NCBI GenBank assembly: GCA_013397845.1
Contig: VZTG01001075.1
Span: forward strand, 289,898 to 353,897
Source: Melanocharis versteri
Taxonomy: Eukaryota > Chordata > Aves > Passeriformes > Melanocharitidae
Reading direction: 5' to 3'
Length of the DNA stretch: 64,000 nucleotides
This document shows, in pieces, positions 39,641 to 50,715 of this stretch. The position numbers were made by a program, and so were the translations under genes. Each line of letters opens with the position of its first letter. Position 1 is the first letter of the stretch. The notes under the pieces are model-generated. The model did no database searches, was not told the DNA's origin, and saw nothing but the letters and a program-made list of their open reading frames with translations.

Positions 39641-42600
39641 AATTTAAAAAGCTATGGGACAAAGGGATAAATATTTTTCTCCTAGGTCTTGTCACCTTTT
39701 AAGAGACTAGAATGCCCATTTTTTAAAAAGAAAGGATTTTGACAATTTTCAGTTGACCGTGACAACTTTTACTTCTTGTGAATACTTCAAGGAGAACAGT
39801 TCTTGACTGCAACACCTACATTTCCAAGGTCTGTAGCATGGAAGTGAGCACAGAAGTCCCACCCACAAGAGCGCACAGACCAGAGTTCACAATTACCAGG
39901 AAAACTGCTTACACCAGCCTCTGTGAAAGTTTTCCTCACTTACAATCCACGTAGTGGTAAAACGAGGGCTATTGGCAAAGTGCGGGTTTACCACAGTGAC
40001 ATCCAGCCCCTCCTGCCAGTCTCACGTGGTGACACACGATCGGCACATCGGAGGCCCAGCTGAATTTGCACTCACATCACTGGCAGGCTCTTGAGAAACA
40101 CTCAAATGTGCCAGCACCGAGCAGAACCACTCGCACTGAAAGCTGGGTGAGTCAGCGCCCTCGTCCCACTGTATCCCGTGCCCAGGTAAGATTAATGACA
40201 CTAAATCTTCTCTGGAGTACGGAGTTAGATATGTCTGAACTTGACATGCCAGTGACCTACTTTTTAGACATGCCCAACACCCACATCTCCCTCTGAAGGC
40301 AACAAAAGACAAGGATGCTCAGCAATCTTGAAATGGTAGCACATGCTTTTAATATTGAGGAAGCGAATGACAACTTAGGGTCAGCTGTGCACATTAGGGA
40401 AATCCCACTCTAGCTTCACATGAGCATACAATGCTATGGACCACTCAAGACTCTACATGTTTGGCTATATACATCTGTTGATTCCACGTGTTTGCTGGCA
40501 GGGAAAGAGCATGGATGACAGCTAGTAACTTCTTAGAGTCATCCTGCATTAGATTTACACATTCCTGGATAACAAATGTTGCTACTACTTTACCTCTCAC
40601 TTGTCTAGACAGGTGCATCACTTTCCTTAGAAGAAAAACGCAAAATATCTTACCACTCCCTTGCACACCAGCTGTACTGTAGAGATACAGGCTCAGTCTA
40701 TCTTGCCTAGATAAAGAATCAGAAAACCCACTAAGATTAGGACACAATGAACATCAGTCAATTAACATGAGTAACCAGGAAGAGATAATCTGTGCGCATC
40801 ATCTGTACAAATGTTACACACTAAAAAGGAACTCCAACCCTGTTGCGTATATAAAGTTTTGAGAATCTAGCTAAATACGCAAACCCCCTCCCTCCTGAGA
40901 TTCCTTCCTTCCCCCACCTTTGTCTTTCTGTATGAGGAATAACCACACTATTATTACATAGTTTTCATTTTATTTCTTAAAATATATGCATGTATGTGCT
41001 ACAAACATTCAGGGCTATATAATGCATGACTATGTCTGCAAGCTATAGCTAAAACTATAAGACACTTCTGTGTCTTTTAAAACCAGATAACACCACTGGT
41101 GCCATACAAAATTGAGATCAGAGGCCAAGCTAGCTCCTGCTTTTAAAGATTAAGGTGTATAGGGCCACATCATGCAGCAAAGAAAACCCTGAAAGTGGTA
41201 CCTAGCTGTTGCATATGCTAAGACTACCAGCAACTACAATGATAATGTGTTCAGCCATTCCCCAGCAAAACAATTCCTCCTCTACCTACAGAAGATGTTC
41301 CAGCCTGAGGCAAGCGCTGGAGATGGCAAGTCATTCCAGCTGAAGTTCTCTGCAGAAGTTTCGGAACATTTTCCTCGCATGAGCAGTGTGTATCACATGC
41401 TGGGGAACATGGACAAAACACACTTATTTGGCTAACAAGTAAAGGGACAGATAACATCTCCACAACCATCCTTAAAGGTTTCCAGGGAGCTCTAAAAGCC
41501 CTCCACATTCCAAGACCATTAAACAACCATGTCAACACTAACACGAGAGGGCAGGTCCAAACAGGAAAAGGTGCCATAAGGATCTGCACAAGCCTAATCA
41601 TAATATACAGGTATTGAAAGTCTGGCAAATTAAGCTTTCACCCCAGGTATCCTAAAATCTGCAAGTTAGACTCCCAACCTGTTATTCCTTCCAAGTCAAT
41701 TTTAGACTCTTAACCTTTTAACTACAATAAAAATGCTAATGAAAGTAGAAAATGAAAGAACCATCAATCATCATCTTCATGCCTAAAGAAATAAAAGGCA
41801 GGATCATAGCCCGTAGCATGCCAAGGACACTGCAAACAAGCCCCACAAGCAGGCACATTACCTGGTTAATTCCTTTAAACAGAAAATAGCCCGGGAACCT
41901 CCAGACTTACTACAGTACTTTAACGTCCATTGAGCTATCCCGAATAATCAGCAAAATATCAGACACCTAGTAGCACATCTAGGGGTTTGCTGCGGGATGG
42001 GAAGGGCAAGGACAGTGCTCTTGAACTGGAGAGTTTCTTAGTGTGAAACTCATGGTTTCTTCTTCACTGCTTGTTTCTTGAAACTGACATCTCAGTTACT
42101 AATGAAAACAAAGATGCCTGATTAATTCCTTTCTCTACACAGAAATATCAACCTGGAGCATCAGCCTATTATCAACAACTAAAGCTACTTATTTTTCTGC
42201 TAAAGTGAGGGAAGACGCAGAGATTGAGAGAGACATCTACATGAGAGGAAATACATTTCAGGCATACCTTCTTACAGGTAGAAAGTATTGGCTGAGTAAG
42301 CCTAACAAACTATAACGCACTGAAACAAGCTCAAGCTTTATTCAACATCACATCAAATACATAAAAAATGTAAAGACAATAAAATCGTGAGCACATACCA
42401 ATGTAAAACTCTGCTTAAAGTTCCTTTGACAGTGTACTTATTTTAAGTACCTCGGCTCCTCTTGCTACCAGGCATATGAGAGTTCACTTGGAGACCTCAG
42501 CCTAGGTGAACTTAAATTATCTTAAATTTGCACGTATTTAACAGCTGAAAACTAAGTCACAGTGAGGACAAAGATGAAAGAAAATACTGGCGGTTTTTCA

Positions 42601-43043
42601 GAAAGCTTGCAGAGACATAAAAGCAGACGCTCAACAGAACAACAGGCATCCATAAGAAACAGTCCATCCAAATACCCTTGAGTATCAAAACATATTGACA
42701 CACTGGTCAACAACACGTGTCTTTCAATCTTAGGACACAGGTTACACCATACACCCGAGCTGCAAAGAAACCCTGCTTAAAATAACTATTTATGGACACT
42801 GCAAGAAAAATAAGCACTTATTTTAAAATAAAATATTTTTAGGATAGAATTTTGAAGCTCCGGCTGCAGAGCTGAATTAAGTTTGAGCTCTTTCAGAAGA
42901 GACAGAGTTGCCTCCGGGCAGCCTCAGTCCCTGCGAAGCCCTGCTAAAGGGCCTGAAAGCATTCTCCTCCTTGGCAGCTTTTCAACACGAGATTTAACTC
43001 CAAGATCTTATCACTGATACACGGTATTTTTAAACAATTACCA

Positions 43044-43485
43044 AGAAACGTTTGGAGCGGGGAAACGGGAAGCAAAACTACCGTTTCAGCCAATGCCACC
43101 ACAATCTTTAGGCAAGGTCAAAGATCTCCACAGACTCCCCGGCAATCCTTGTGATGATGAGGATCTCAAATCCCATTTTACCGACGCTAAGAAAAGTCAC
43201 CCAAGCCCTGCAAGTTTCAGCGGCGCCCCAGCCCAGTCACTGCCCTGACCCACACAGCGGAGGAGGAGGAGTGGGACACTAAGCTGGAGACCCCTCCTCC
43301 AGGCTCCGATGTGTCTGCCTAAAGCAATGCCCCCATGCTGGACCACCGCCACCTAGACGCTTGCCCGGGCTCCGGGTGGTGGAGCCTGCAGTCGCCCAGG
43401 GATGCTGGTGGTCTGTCTCCACCATCCCTCTCCGGCGGGACCCGCCGCCTCCCGCCGGTGACGCCGGCGATGGGGGAGCAGCGGC
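43044..43485. repeat. 442-bp segment duplicated at 43848-44289 (assembly overlap, copy 1)
   Basis: From AGAAACGTTTGGAGCGGGG to GGGGGAGCAGCGGC the sequence is repeated 804 bases downstream. I saw one difference, A at 43355 versus T at 44159. Copy 1 stops exactly at a single N (43486) and copy 2 starts exactly after a single N (43847). This is the pattern of two contigs with unmerged overlapping ends, not of a biological duplication. In WDFY2 terms it is intron 1 sequence downstream of exon 1. Confidence 0.93.
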
Positions 43486-43486
43486 N

Positions 43487-43846
43487 CGCCATCTCGCACG
43501 GTGGGGCTGTGGCGCCGCGTCTTCGCGAAGGGAACCCTGCGGCCCCGCGGAGGTGTGAGCGCACCTCTCCTGCCAGGGCCGCCCTCCCAGGGCCGCGGGC
43601 TCCCCTCAGAGCAGCCCGGGGAGCGTGTCCCTCTCCTGACCCGTGCCCGGTCATGAGATGCACCGAGCGGCTCCGCACGGTCCGTCCCACACTGCTGTGC
43701 CGCTGGGCGAAAAAAACCCCAAACAACCAGACAACACGAGTAAAGATTAAACAGAGTGTTGCTACGAAAGTGGCTGCATCCCTCTGTTTACATTTTCCTA
43801 TCTTAGTTTTCCTGGGACTGAAGGTAAACATGGGATTTCTGCTGCT
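43487..43846. other. Misplaced 360-bp contig, probably upstream flank of WDFY2
   Basis: This piece is bounded by single Ns at 43486 and 43847. Its last 110 bases (43737-43846) equal the first 110 bases of the contig that follows the third N (44697-44806). It therefore joins the right-hand contig, not the left one. Its GC-rich, CpG-rich first 240 bases then become the 5' flank of WDFY2 rather than intron. Open frames crossing it and its neighbours are artefacts of the misjoin. Confidence 0.88.
43737..43846. repeat. 110-bp segment duplicated at 44697-44806 (assembly overlap)
   Basis: The segment starts CGAGTAAAGATTAAACAGAG and ends GGGATTTCTGCTGCT, and recurs 960 bases downstream with no difference that I saw. 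The first copy ends at an N and the second begins after an N. This is the second unmerged contig overlap of the region and fixes the true order as left, 43848-44695, 43487-43846, right. Confidence 0.93.
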
Positions 43847-43847
43847 N

Positions 43848-44289
43848 AGAAACGTTTGGAGCGGGGAAACGGGAAGCAAAACTACCGTTTCAGCCAATGC
43901 CACCACAATCTTTAGGCAAGGTCAAAGATCTCCACAGACTCCCCGGCAATCCTTGTGATGATGAGGATCTCAAATCCCATTTTACCGACGCTAAGAAAAG
44001 TCACCCAAGCCCTGCAAGTTTCAGCGGCGCCCCAGCCCAGTCACTGCCCTGACCCACACAGCGGAGGAGGAGGAGTGGGACACTAAGCTGGAGACCCCTC
44101 CTCCAGGCTCCGATGTGTCTGCCTAAAGCAATGCCCCCATGCTGGACCACCGCCACCTTGACGCTTGCCCGGGCTCCGGGTGGTGGAGCCTGCAGTCGCC
44201 CAGGGATGCTGGTGGTCTGTCTCCACCATCCCTCTCCGGCGGGACCCGCCGCCTCCCGCCGGTGACGCCGGCGATGGGGGAGCAGCGGC
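43848..44289. repeat. 442-bp segment duplicated from 43044-43485 (assembly overlap, copy 2)
   Basis: This is the second copy of the contig overlap, beginning immediately after the N at 43847 and running without a break into the sequence that carries WDFY2 exon 1. It is the copy physically linked to the exon. The T at 44159 (A in copy 1) may be an allelic difference. Confidence 0.93.
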
Positions 44290-44695
44290 CAGGACCCCGC
44301 GCCGCGGGCCCGGCACTGCCACCACCACCGGCAGCAGTGGTGGGAGGTGACAGAGCACCGCCGCGGCCCCGCCGAACACCCGCTCCCCCGTACCTGTCTT
44401 CGGAGACGCTGATGACCCCGTCCTCCTTGGGCACTATCGCTGCCATGTTCACCACCTCCTGCGAGCCCTCCACTTTGTTGAGCAGGAGGGGCTTGCGAGT
44501 CAGCGCCTTGGGCTGGGGCTCCGCCGCCATGGGGCCGGCGGGCACCGCCGCTGCCGCCGGAGCAGGCTACGGCCGGGGGAGGGAGGCGGCCCGCAGTGCC
44601 GAGGCGGAGGAGGGACTTGCCGGAGCCGGGCGCTCCCTGGGAAGCAGGAACAGCGCGGCGGCGGCGGCGGCACCGCCCCCGAGCGGGCAGGGCCG
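44170..44695 (-). promoter_or_regulatory. WDFY2: WDFY2 CpG-island promoter and 5' UTR region
   Basis: The stretch around exon 1 is strongly GC- and CpG-rich (GCGGCGGCGG, CCGCGCCGCGGGCCCGG, CGCCGCGGCCCCGCC) against an AT-rich background. It includes a (CGG)5 tract (44656-44670) and GGCCGGGGGAGGGAGG motifs that could bind SP/KLF factors. There is no TATA box at a sensible distance, as expected of a housekeeping CpG promoter. The 5' side is cut by the N at 44696; by contig overlap the missing flank continues in 43487-43736. The exact transcription start cannot be read from sequence. Confidence 0.75.
44394..44530 (-). CDS. WDFY2: WDFY2 exon 1, coding part (N-terminus, WD40 repeat 1)
   Basis: On the minus strand an ATG in good context (GGCCCCATGGCG) opens 137 coding bases ending GAAGACAG before donor GTACGG. 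The peptide starts MAAEPQPKALTRKPLLLNKV, continues EGSQEVVNMAAIVPKEDGVI and ends SVSEDR, residues 1-46. It corresponds to the conserved start of WDFY2, from memory MAAEIQPKPLTRKPILL in human. WDFY2 (about 400 residues: seven WD40 repeats with a FYVE finger inserted before the last) binds PI3P on early endosomes and scaffolds AKT2 and PKC-zeta. Upstream in-frame codons contain no other ATG near the start, so 44530 is preferred. The gene is divergent to INTS6, 18 kb away. Confidence 0.97.
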
Positions 44696-44953
44696 NCGAG
44701 TAAAGATTAAACAGAGTGTTGCTACGAAAGTGGCTGCATCCCTCTGTTTACATTTTCCTATCTTAGTTTTCCTGGGACTGAAGGTAAACATGGGATTTCT
44801 GCTGCTGCATTAGACAGGGACGCGGGCAGGCAGCGCTGCAGTCCGGCGCCAGCAGAAATTCTCGTTCAGAAAGCTTATCCCTAAGGGAAACGCAGCAGAC
44901 TTCCAGCAGCTCGTTTTCATCAAGCGGCGTCTTTTCACTCGCTTTTCCTGACA

Positions 44954-45184
44954 GGTTCATTGAGCTCCAAGAAAGTCAGATCGCTTGCCCGAAGCTCTGT
45001 GCTGAAGCCAGTGAAAAGGCAACTTCCTCCCGAGGCATATGCCAAACTTTCATCATCTGTCTCGAAAGATTCTGGAAAATCATGCTCAATGTCTGAACTG
45101 TTGTCCTACATTGCAGAAGTTGTCAACAGATTGGAAAGCGCTATTTCAGCTGCAACTTTAAATTTACCCACACTAAGCCAATGA
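44954..45184 (+). other. Unidentified open frame ending beside poly(A): retrocopy fragment or terminal exon
   Basis: A frame open from 44885 and without an early ATG runs to TGA at 45182-45184. Its later part reads like protein: KPVKRQLPPEAYAKL, a serine/lysine-rich linker, then SELLSYIAEVVNRLESAISA, a plausible amphipathic helix. The first ATG in frame is internal (SMSELL). A polypyrimidine tract ending CTTTTCCTGACAG immediately precedes 44955 and would make a good splice acceptor. Fifteen A residues follow at 45201-45215, without an AATAAA upstream. It could be a 5'-truncated processed retrocopy, the last exon of a gene reading away from WDFY2, or chance. I do not recognise the protein. Confidence 0.35.
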
Positions 45185-45200
45185 GAAGCAGTTCTCCGTG

Positions 45201-45215
45201 AAAAAAAAAAAAAAA
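45201..45215 (+). repeat. A15 run
   Basis: Fifteen consecutive A bases start 16 bases after the stop codon of the unidentified frame. This may be a retroposition poly(A) tail or a simple homopolymer. No clear target-site duplication was found; only AAAGTCAG at 44973-44980 resembles the sequence directly after the A run. Confidence 0.7.
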
Positions 45216-48200
45216 GTCAGGTATGAAAAAGTCCAAGATCAGGGGTATTAGTTTTTCTCCAGGAGTAGCAGCACACAGCAGCGTCTGCAACAGAACAAGT
45301 CCTGGTTGCCCACTCACACTTCTGTTGCATATGTAGTAGATAGAGGCAACAGAGGAAAGGTAAAGTCAATTCCTTGTGACAGAAACTGAGATTTCACCAT
45401 GTTTAGTAATCTCTGTTTGGCGAAACAAACAAGCAGTGTCTGCAGGAGCACAGCGAGGCATTTAAGCTTTCTCAACTAAACATGACAGATCCACAAGTGT
45501 ACTGTGGAGGGAAAGGTCTGGTCAGCAATAACTGGATTACAGGAAATGAATCTGCAGTCCCAAACTATTTCCCTGAGGATGTGTGATTGGACTAGATAAT
45601 ATGTCTTCCTCATAATTCTTAAAAGGGAGCTTACTACTGAAGTGTCGAAGATGAACCTTCTTACTGCTATGGATGATCCTGCGGTCCTAGGCTAGACCTA
45701 CAGATAGAAATGCTTGTCTCACTGCTTGGTAAGGTGTGAGGTATTCTCTGAAGATTGATATACTCGATAGTTTCCAGAATGTATCTAAAAATGTGTTTTA
45801 AACTGAAGTCTGGTAAGGTCTGCTGACCTCGCAGTAGTTTGTGCTCAAGATTAGGCACTGTGGATCTCTGACAGATAAACAGGACTGAGCGTTATGCTGG
45901 AGACAGCAGGCTGCAGGCTCTTGGGAGACCCAGAATACATTTTCCAAAAAGGCTTTTAAGGAAGAAAGTAGTTGAGAAAATGAGTGTCTTGATAGGCAAA
46001 AGTGTGGGTCACAGGACTGGAAGGAGGTCCTACATATCTCCCAAATCAGCTGGATTATCCTCAATTGCCTACTGAAACATCACTCTTCGCTGTTAATCTT
46101 CTCTCTCTTAAATCCTTAAACAGTTCTGGGTCCAACTACTCCTTCAAGGTTTAAGACATTGTTTGGAGGAAAACACTGAAAGGTGGGCATACATTTCGGA
46201 CTCAAGTGAAATAATAATATGATAAAATCTAATATATGCTTTATATAAATGGTTGGTCTTTAGAAATAAGTTACCCTTAGGGGAGAAAGGAAGAAGGAAA
46301 AAAAAAAAGACAACACAATGCAAGAGAGATTCCAGAATTCCTGTGGCTATTCAAGATAAAATTCTTGAGGGCATTTTTTTAAAGCTTATCTGTAGTGGTG
46401 ATTTCCTCTGCAAGACCAGGAAAGTACTTGAATAATAGAAAGGTGTCCTGAGGTCTAGTACATCATTTTAGCAGGTGTGCAAACTTGAGGTCAGTGCTCT
46501 ACTCTCCCTGATGAGATGGGGAAATATGCTTGGGAAATTATTGCACACAAAAGCAATTTTGCTATGATTGATGGATGAAAAAGTAATGTATGAAAACCTG
46601 GGGAGAGGAGGAAGTGAGACAGAGAAGAAATAGAAAGATTTCTAAGTGAGAACCTGGAGCTTCCTCTTGCATTCTCCCCGACAGACTTTAAGAGTATTGT
46701 GATGGTGGAAAAGGCATGGAAATTACCAACAAGACCTGAGTGTTCTACCAGATCTACCACTGTCACACAAAACAATCAAGAACTTTTTAAAAACAGTTTT
46801 CCTATAATGACAGAAAGTTGGTAATCATGTCTTGTGTGACAGTTCAGACAAAGTTAGAATTGCCATAGACATCAAGTTTAGTGAGAACTTAGAGAAGCAA
46901 AATTAGGGTACTTTGGAAAAGTGTTTCCCTATATAACTGAAAAGAAAAATCAAGCAAAGAAATCTCATAAATACTTCCTAGAATATCTTTTTTCATTTTT
47001 TGTCATAGCTTTCAGGTCAGACTGCATGGATTAAAAATATTGCTAGGACTGAAAGCAGGACAACTTAGTATCTGAATCTGAAGCCAAGAAAAGCAAGCTT
47101 ATTCAGTTATTTTTCTGCATTAAAAAAACTTTCGTAGGATTAAGAATTATAAGATGCTCCTCTGGTACTTGCTTTTTGCAGGAAATTGCAAAAATTACAT
47201 TATGGTATCATTTAAAGGTTCTATTTCTTGTCTAGTAGGTACACTTGGATTATGTGAACTTTCTTGGAAGAGTATATCCACCAGTAAGACAGAAAGAAAA
47301 ACAAGCTGGAAAATGCATCTTACTTTATATCAAATTAATATTACCTCATTTTTGGTTCTTAGCGTAATTTCTCTTACTCTGTGTTCCGGCATGACACCAC
47401 AGTAAATGAAACATCCATGCCTCTGTTAGTTTTGGCCTTTGCATTCTTGGGGCAGGCTGACCTTCCCTTTTTTCATTGGGGTAGAGCAGAATTAGGCTCC
47501 CTGCCTGTAAGCAGCAGCCGTGGCTCGTTACTCATGTGCAGGGTGAGGACAGAAGACCCCGGGGAAGCAGCTCTGCTGGTTTGGACTGATGCGTTCACAC
47601 ACAGTGGAGCCTCTTTCCATGCCCTCGTACTGCACCAGAGTCTTGAAGGACTCTCTCTAATTCCTTATCTGCAGTCTTGTTTGGAGTTTAGGAGTTGGAG
47701 AAAACAGAATTCTCCATTTTCTCTGCCAATTTGCTTTAAAAGCTGCTCTCTGGCTCCATCTTCTGTTTGGTTGGTTGGGTTTGGGATTGTTTTTTTATGT
47801 CATTATTTATTTTGGCATACAGGGGTGAGATTCTTCCAAGTTTTGCATACTAAATTTGTTTTTAAAAGCAGGTAATCACACTTTGTATGACAGTTTAGGC
47901 AAGCATGAGAGAACCCCGACCTCCAAATGGCCCAGAGAGAGGGAGCTGAAGGTTCCCAGCTCTGCTGTCAGCCCTGTGATTTACAGATTCTCCTGTTCTG
48001 CAAAGTTGTTACTCCTATTACAAGACCAGGTGAAACCCTTTGACCAAAAAGCACAGCAACATGTTCTGTTTTGGTGTAATTGTACTTTTCTGCATAATTA
48101 TGACCATTACATGATCTGGCAATGTAAGTGACACCTCTCATACATTTCAGCTAAAACTGTCAAGCACTGGGGTTACTAAGTAGGCATAGGACAATTTAAC

Positions 48201-49941
48201 AAACAGATTGGTCTTTTTGTGGATGCTATGAAAAACAGCCCTTTGACAAAGTGCTCAATGATAATAAGAGCAATAGTAAAAGTCTCCAAAAGAGGCCTCT
48301 AATAAACAAAAACTGGTTTATGGTGATTAATTTTTAGGCCCAAATTATTCATGCCCTTTTGAGCCATTAAGTAATCTGATTCCAGTTGCTCTCACTCTGC
48401 AAGAAGGGAACAAGTGTGGGAGCAAAACTGCACTTTGACTGATTCAGTGCTTACATTTAAAACTGCTCTATTGACAGCAAGCCAGATTTCGGCTTCTGAG
48501 GCCTCTTCCTTAACCCATGCAAAATCAAAGAACTTATTTACACAAAAGATAACCACATAAAAAAGGTTAAAACCACTTGGCAACAACTAGAGCTGCCTCT
48601 CAACAGTCATGGAATATGGTGTTTTACTCTCTCTCATGCTTTTCTTCTCTGCTTGTTTGTAAACTAAATGTTTTCCAGCTTTACAATATATGGGATTTAA
48701 AATTTCTTCTACACCTGCACTTCTATGCAACTCAAAAACGCATGCTTAAAATTCTCTCCTTCTCCTGTTTTGTCATCAGTGACAGCCTTCATAAGATAGT
48801 TACTGAAAACTATTTTTAATTTTAGATGCTACATCATTCTTGGAAGACTGTGGGAAACAAATATAGATGAGCTCTTTATATAGGAAGGCAAACTTCATGA
48901 AGTACCAAAATGTTCTGTGGAAAATTCGCTTGTCCATCTTGCTTAAAAATATGAAACTTGTTACAAAAATGCACCATCAAATTTAATCACTGCACCTTAT
49001 TTTCCTCCAGGTATTTATCAGTCACACAATGCATAGTATCCCACCTATCATATTTCTATTAATAAGCCCTGCATGCTCACTGTGACAGTTTTCTTCTGTA
49101 TTTTATTAGTTTCAATTTATGGGGTCATTGAGAAAATGAGGACCTGTCAGAAACGGAGCTTGAATCTGCTCTGGCTCAAAGTTATGGAGAGAAAGATTAG
49201 CATTAAAAAATAAACATGGCAGTACCACTGTGTAGCACCTTATCAAGAAAATATGTACTCATTTTTAGCTGCCATGCAAGTGCTGTCGGCTTTGTAACTG
49301 ACTGTGAACATGTGAGAACAAAAAAAGTGATGCTGTGTCAGTGTGTGGGCTGCAAATGAGAACTCCTGGCTCATACATTTTGCCCCATAAGCAGTTCTGG
49401 CATTGTATGCAGTCTTATTGCTGTTTCCTTTGTCCTTGTTGATCCTGCTATAGTATTACTCACATTTTGGGCTCCCAACTTTCTGTAAAAAAACCTCTGT
49501 AATTTAATTCACTGTCTTTTTGGTAGAACTTTCTGACCAATAATTCTTCTTAAGCTCATTATTCTCATATTTTTCTAGGCCTCAGGACTTAGGACCTTTT
49601 TTTTTCTTCCCTAAATCTTCTCTCCGTGATATTGAAGAATCATAAAGTGTCATCAGCAAACACAATTTTGTATCTGGAAAATGCATTAAAACCACCTATG
49701 CAACCTGCATGAAAGGTAAATAAATTTGTCTTACATAATGCATGAACTATATGAAAGCTTTGAAGTATTTCCTTTTCTTTCATCTAAAATGTGCAATTAA
49801 GAACATATCCAGGGAATATCAAGAACAACTTCTTACAACAACTTTTGTACATTTGGCTTTTTTTTATTATTATTTTTCTCACTATTATTACACATGGGCC
49901 TACAGTAGATGTTGTTAGATTGACAAAATGCTTTCAACCAT

Positions 49942-50715
49942 CTGAAACCTCACAAAGTTCAACAAAGCCAAGTGCAAGGTGCCGGACCTGGATCAGTGTA
50001 TTACCAATACAAGTCAGGGGATGAATGGACTGAGAGCAGTCCTGCAGAGAAGGTCTTGGGAATACTGGTGGATGAAAAACTGGATATGACCCAGCAATGT
50101 GAATCACAGCCCAGAAAACCAGTCACACCCTGGGCTGCAAGAAGAGCAGCGTGGCCAGCAGGCCCAGGGAGGTGATTCTGCCCATCTACTCTGCCCTTGT
50201 GAGACCCCACCTGGAGTGCTGCATCCAGCTTTGCCATCCCCAGCACAGGAAGGATGTGGACCTCTTAAAGCTGGTCCAGAGGAGAACCACAAAAATGGTC
50301 AGAGGGCTTGAACACCTCTCCTATGAGGAAAGGCAGAGAGGGTTGTTCAGCCTGGAGAAGAGAAGGTGCCAGGGAAACCTTATTGCAGTCTTTCAATATA
50401 TAAAGGGTGCCTGTAAGAAAGACAGAGAGACTTTTTACCAAGTGGTGACAGGACAAGTGGCAAGGGTTTTAAAATGAAGGAAGGTAGGTTTAGATTAGGC
50501 ATAAGAAGAAACTTTTAACACGGAAAGTGGTGATACACTAACACATTGTTCAGAGAAGCTGGGGATGCTGCATCCCTGAAAGTGTTCAAGGTCAGGTTGG
50601 ACGGGGCTGTGAGCAACCTGGTGTAGTAGAAGGTGTCTCTGCCCATGGCAGGGGGGTTGGAACTCAGTGATCTTTAAGGTCCCTTTAAATCCAAACCATT
50701 CTGTGATTCTATGAT
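49942..50715 (+). mobile_element. CR1 LINE, 5'-truncated, with ORF2 C-terminal remnant and 3' tail
   Basis: The insert begins near CACAAAGTTCAACAAAGCC and runs through the end of the CR1 reverse-transcriptase ORF to a tail CCATTCTGTGATTCTATGAT. Frame 50151-50477 encodes typical C-terminal CR1 ORF2 motifs: ILPIYSALVRPHLECCIQ, then QRRTTKMVRGLEHLSYEERQ, then GLFSLEKRRCQGNLIAVFQY. An ORF2 frame is also readable upstream at 49972-50106 (EKVLGILVDEKLDMTQQC), so a frame change separates them and the element is dead. It is the best-preserved mobile element here and sits midway between the WDFY2 and INTS6 promoters. Confidence 0.95.

Larger units (their letters stand above)
14945..44393 (-). other. 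WDFY2: WDFY2 intron 1 (about 29 kb as assembled)
   Basis: A long first intron with donor GTACGG at 44393 and acceptor CAG at 14945-14947. It holds a solo LTR (21704-22296), an old CR1 fragment (24894-24990), a 30-bp-period tandem pair (23008-23064), a short (ATAA)5 microsatellite (39621-39640) and an AT-rich near-palindrome (16528-16560). The rest is unremarkable AT-rich sequence with chance frames only; I see no nested gene. The last 1.3 kb is mis-assembled: 43487-43846 seems to belong upstream of the gene, and 43848-44289 repeats 43044-43485, so the true intron is probably about 0.8 kb shorter. Confidence 0.8.

Noticed and set aside
43319..43958. Long GC-rich open frames on both strands, up to 207 codons, crossing single Ns
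   Set aside because: They cross misjoined contigs and arise from CpG-island composition. None matches a known family, and the near-identical frames at 44083-44379 and 44139-44813 come from the false duplicate.
44123..44545. 140-codon frame containing WDFY2 exon 1 read through into intron
   Set aside because: Only 44394-44530 is coding. Beyond the donor GTACGG the frame reads intron, and the apparent start before MAAEP is a GTG codon, not ATG.
50151..50477. A possible host gene with KMVRGLEHLSYEERQRGLFS
   Set aside because: This is the well-known C-terminal end of CR1 ORF2, not a host gene.
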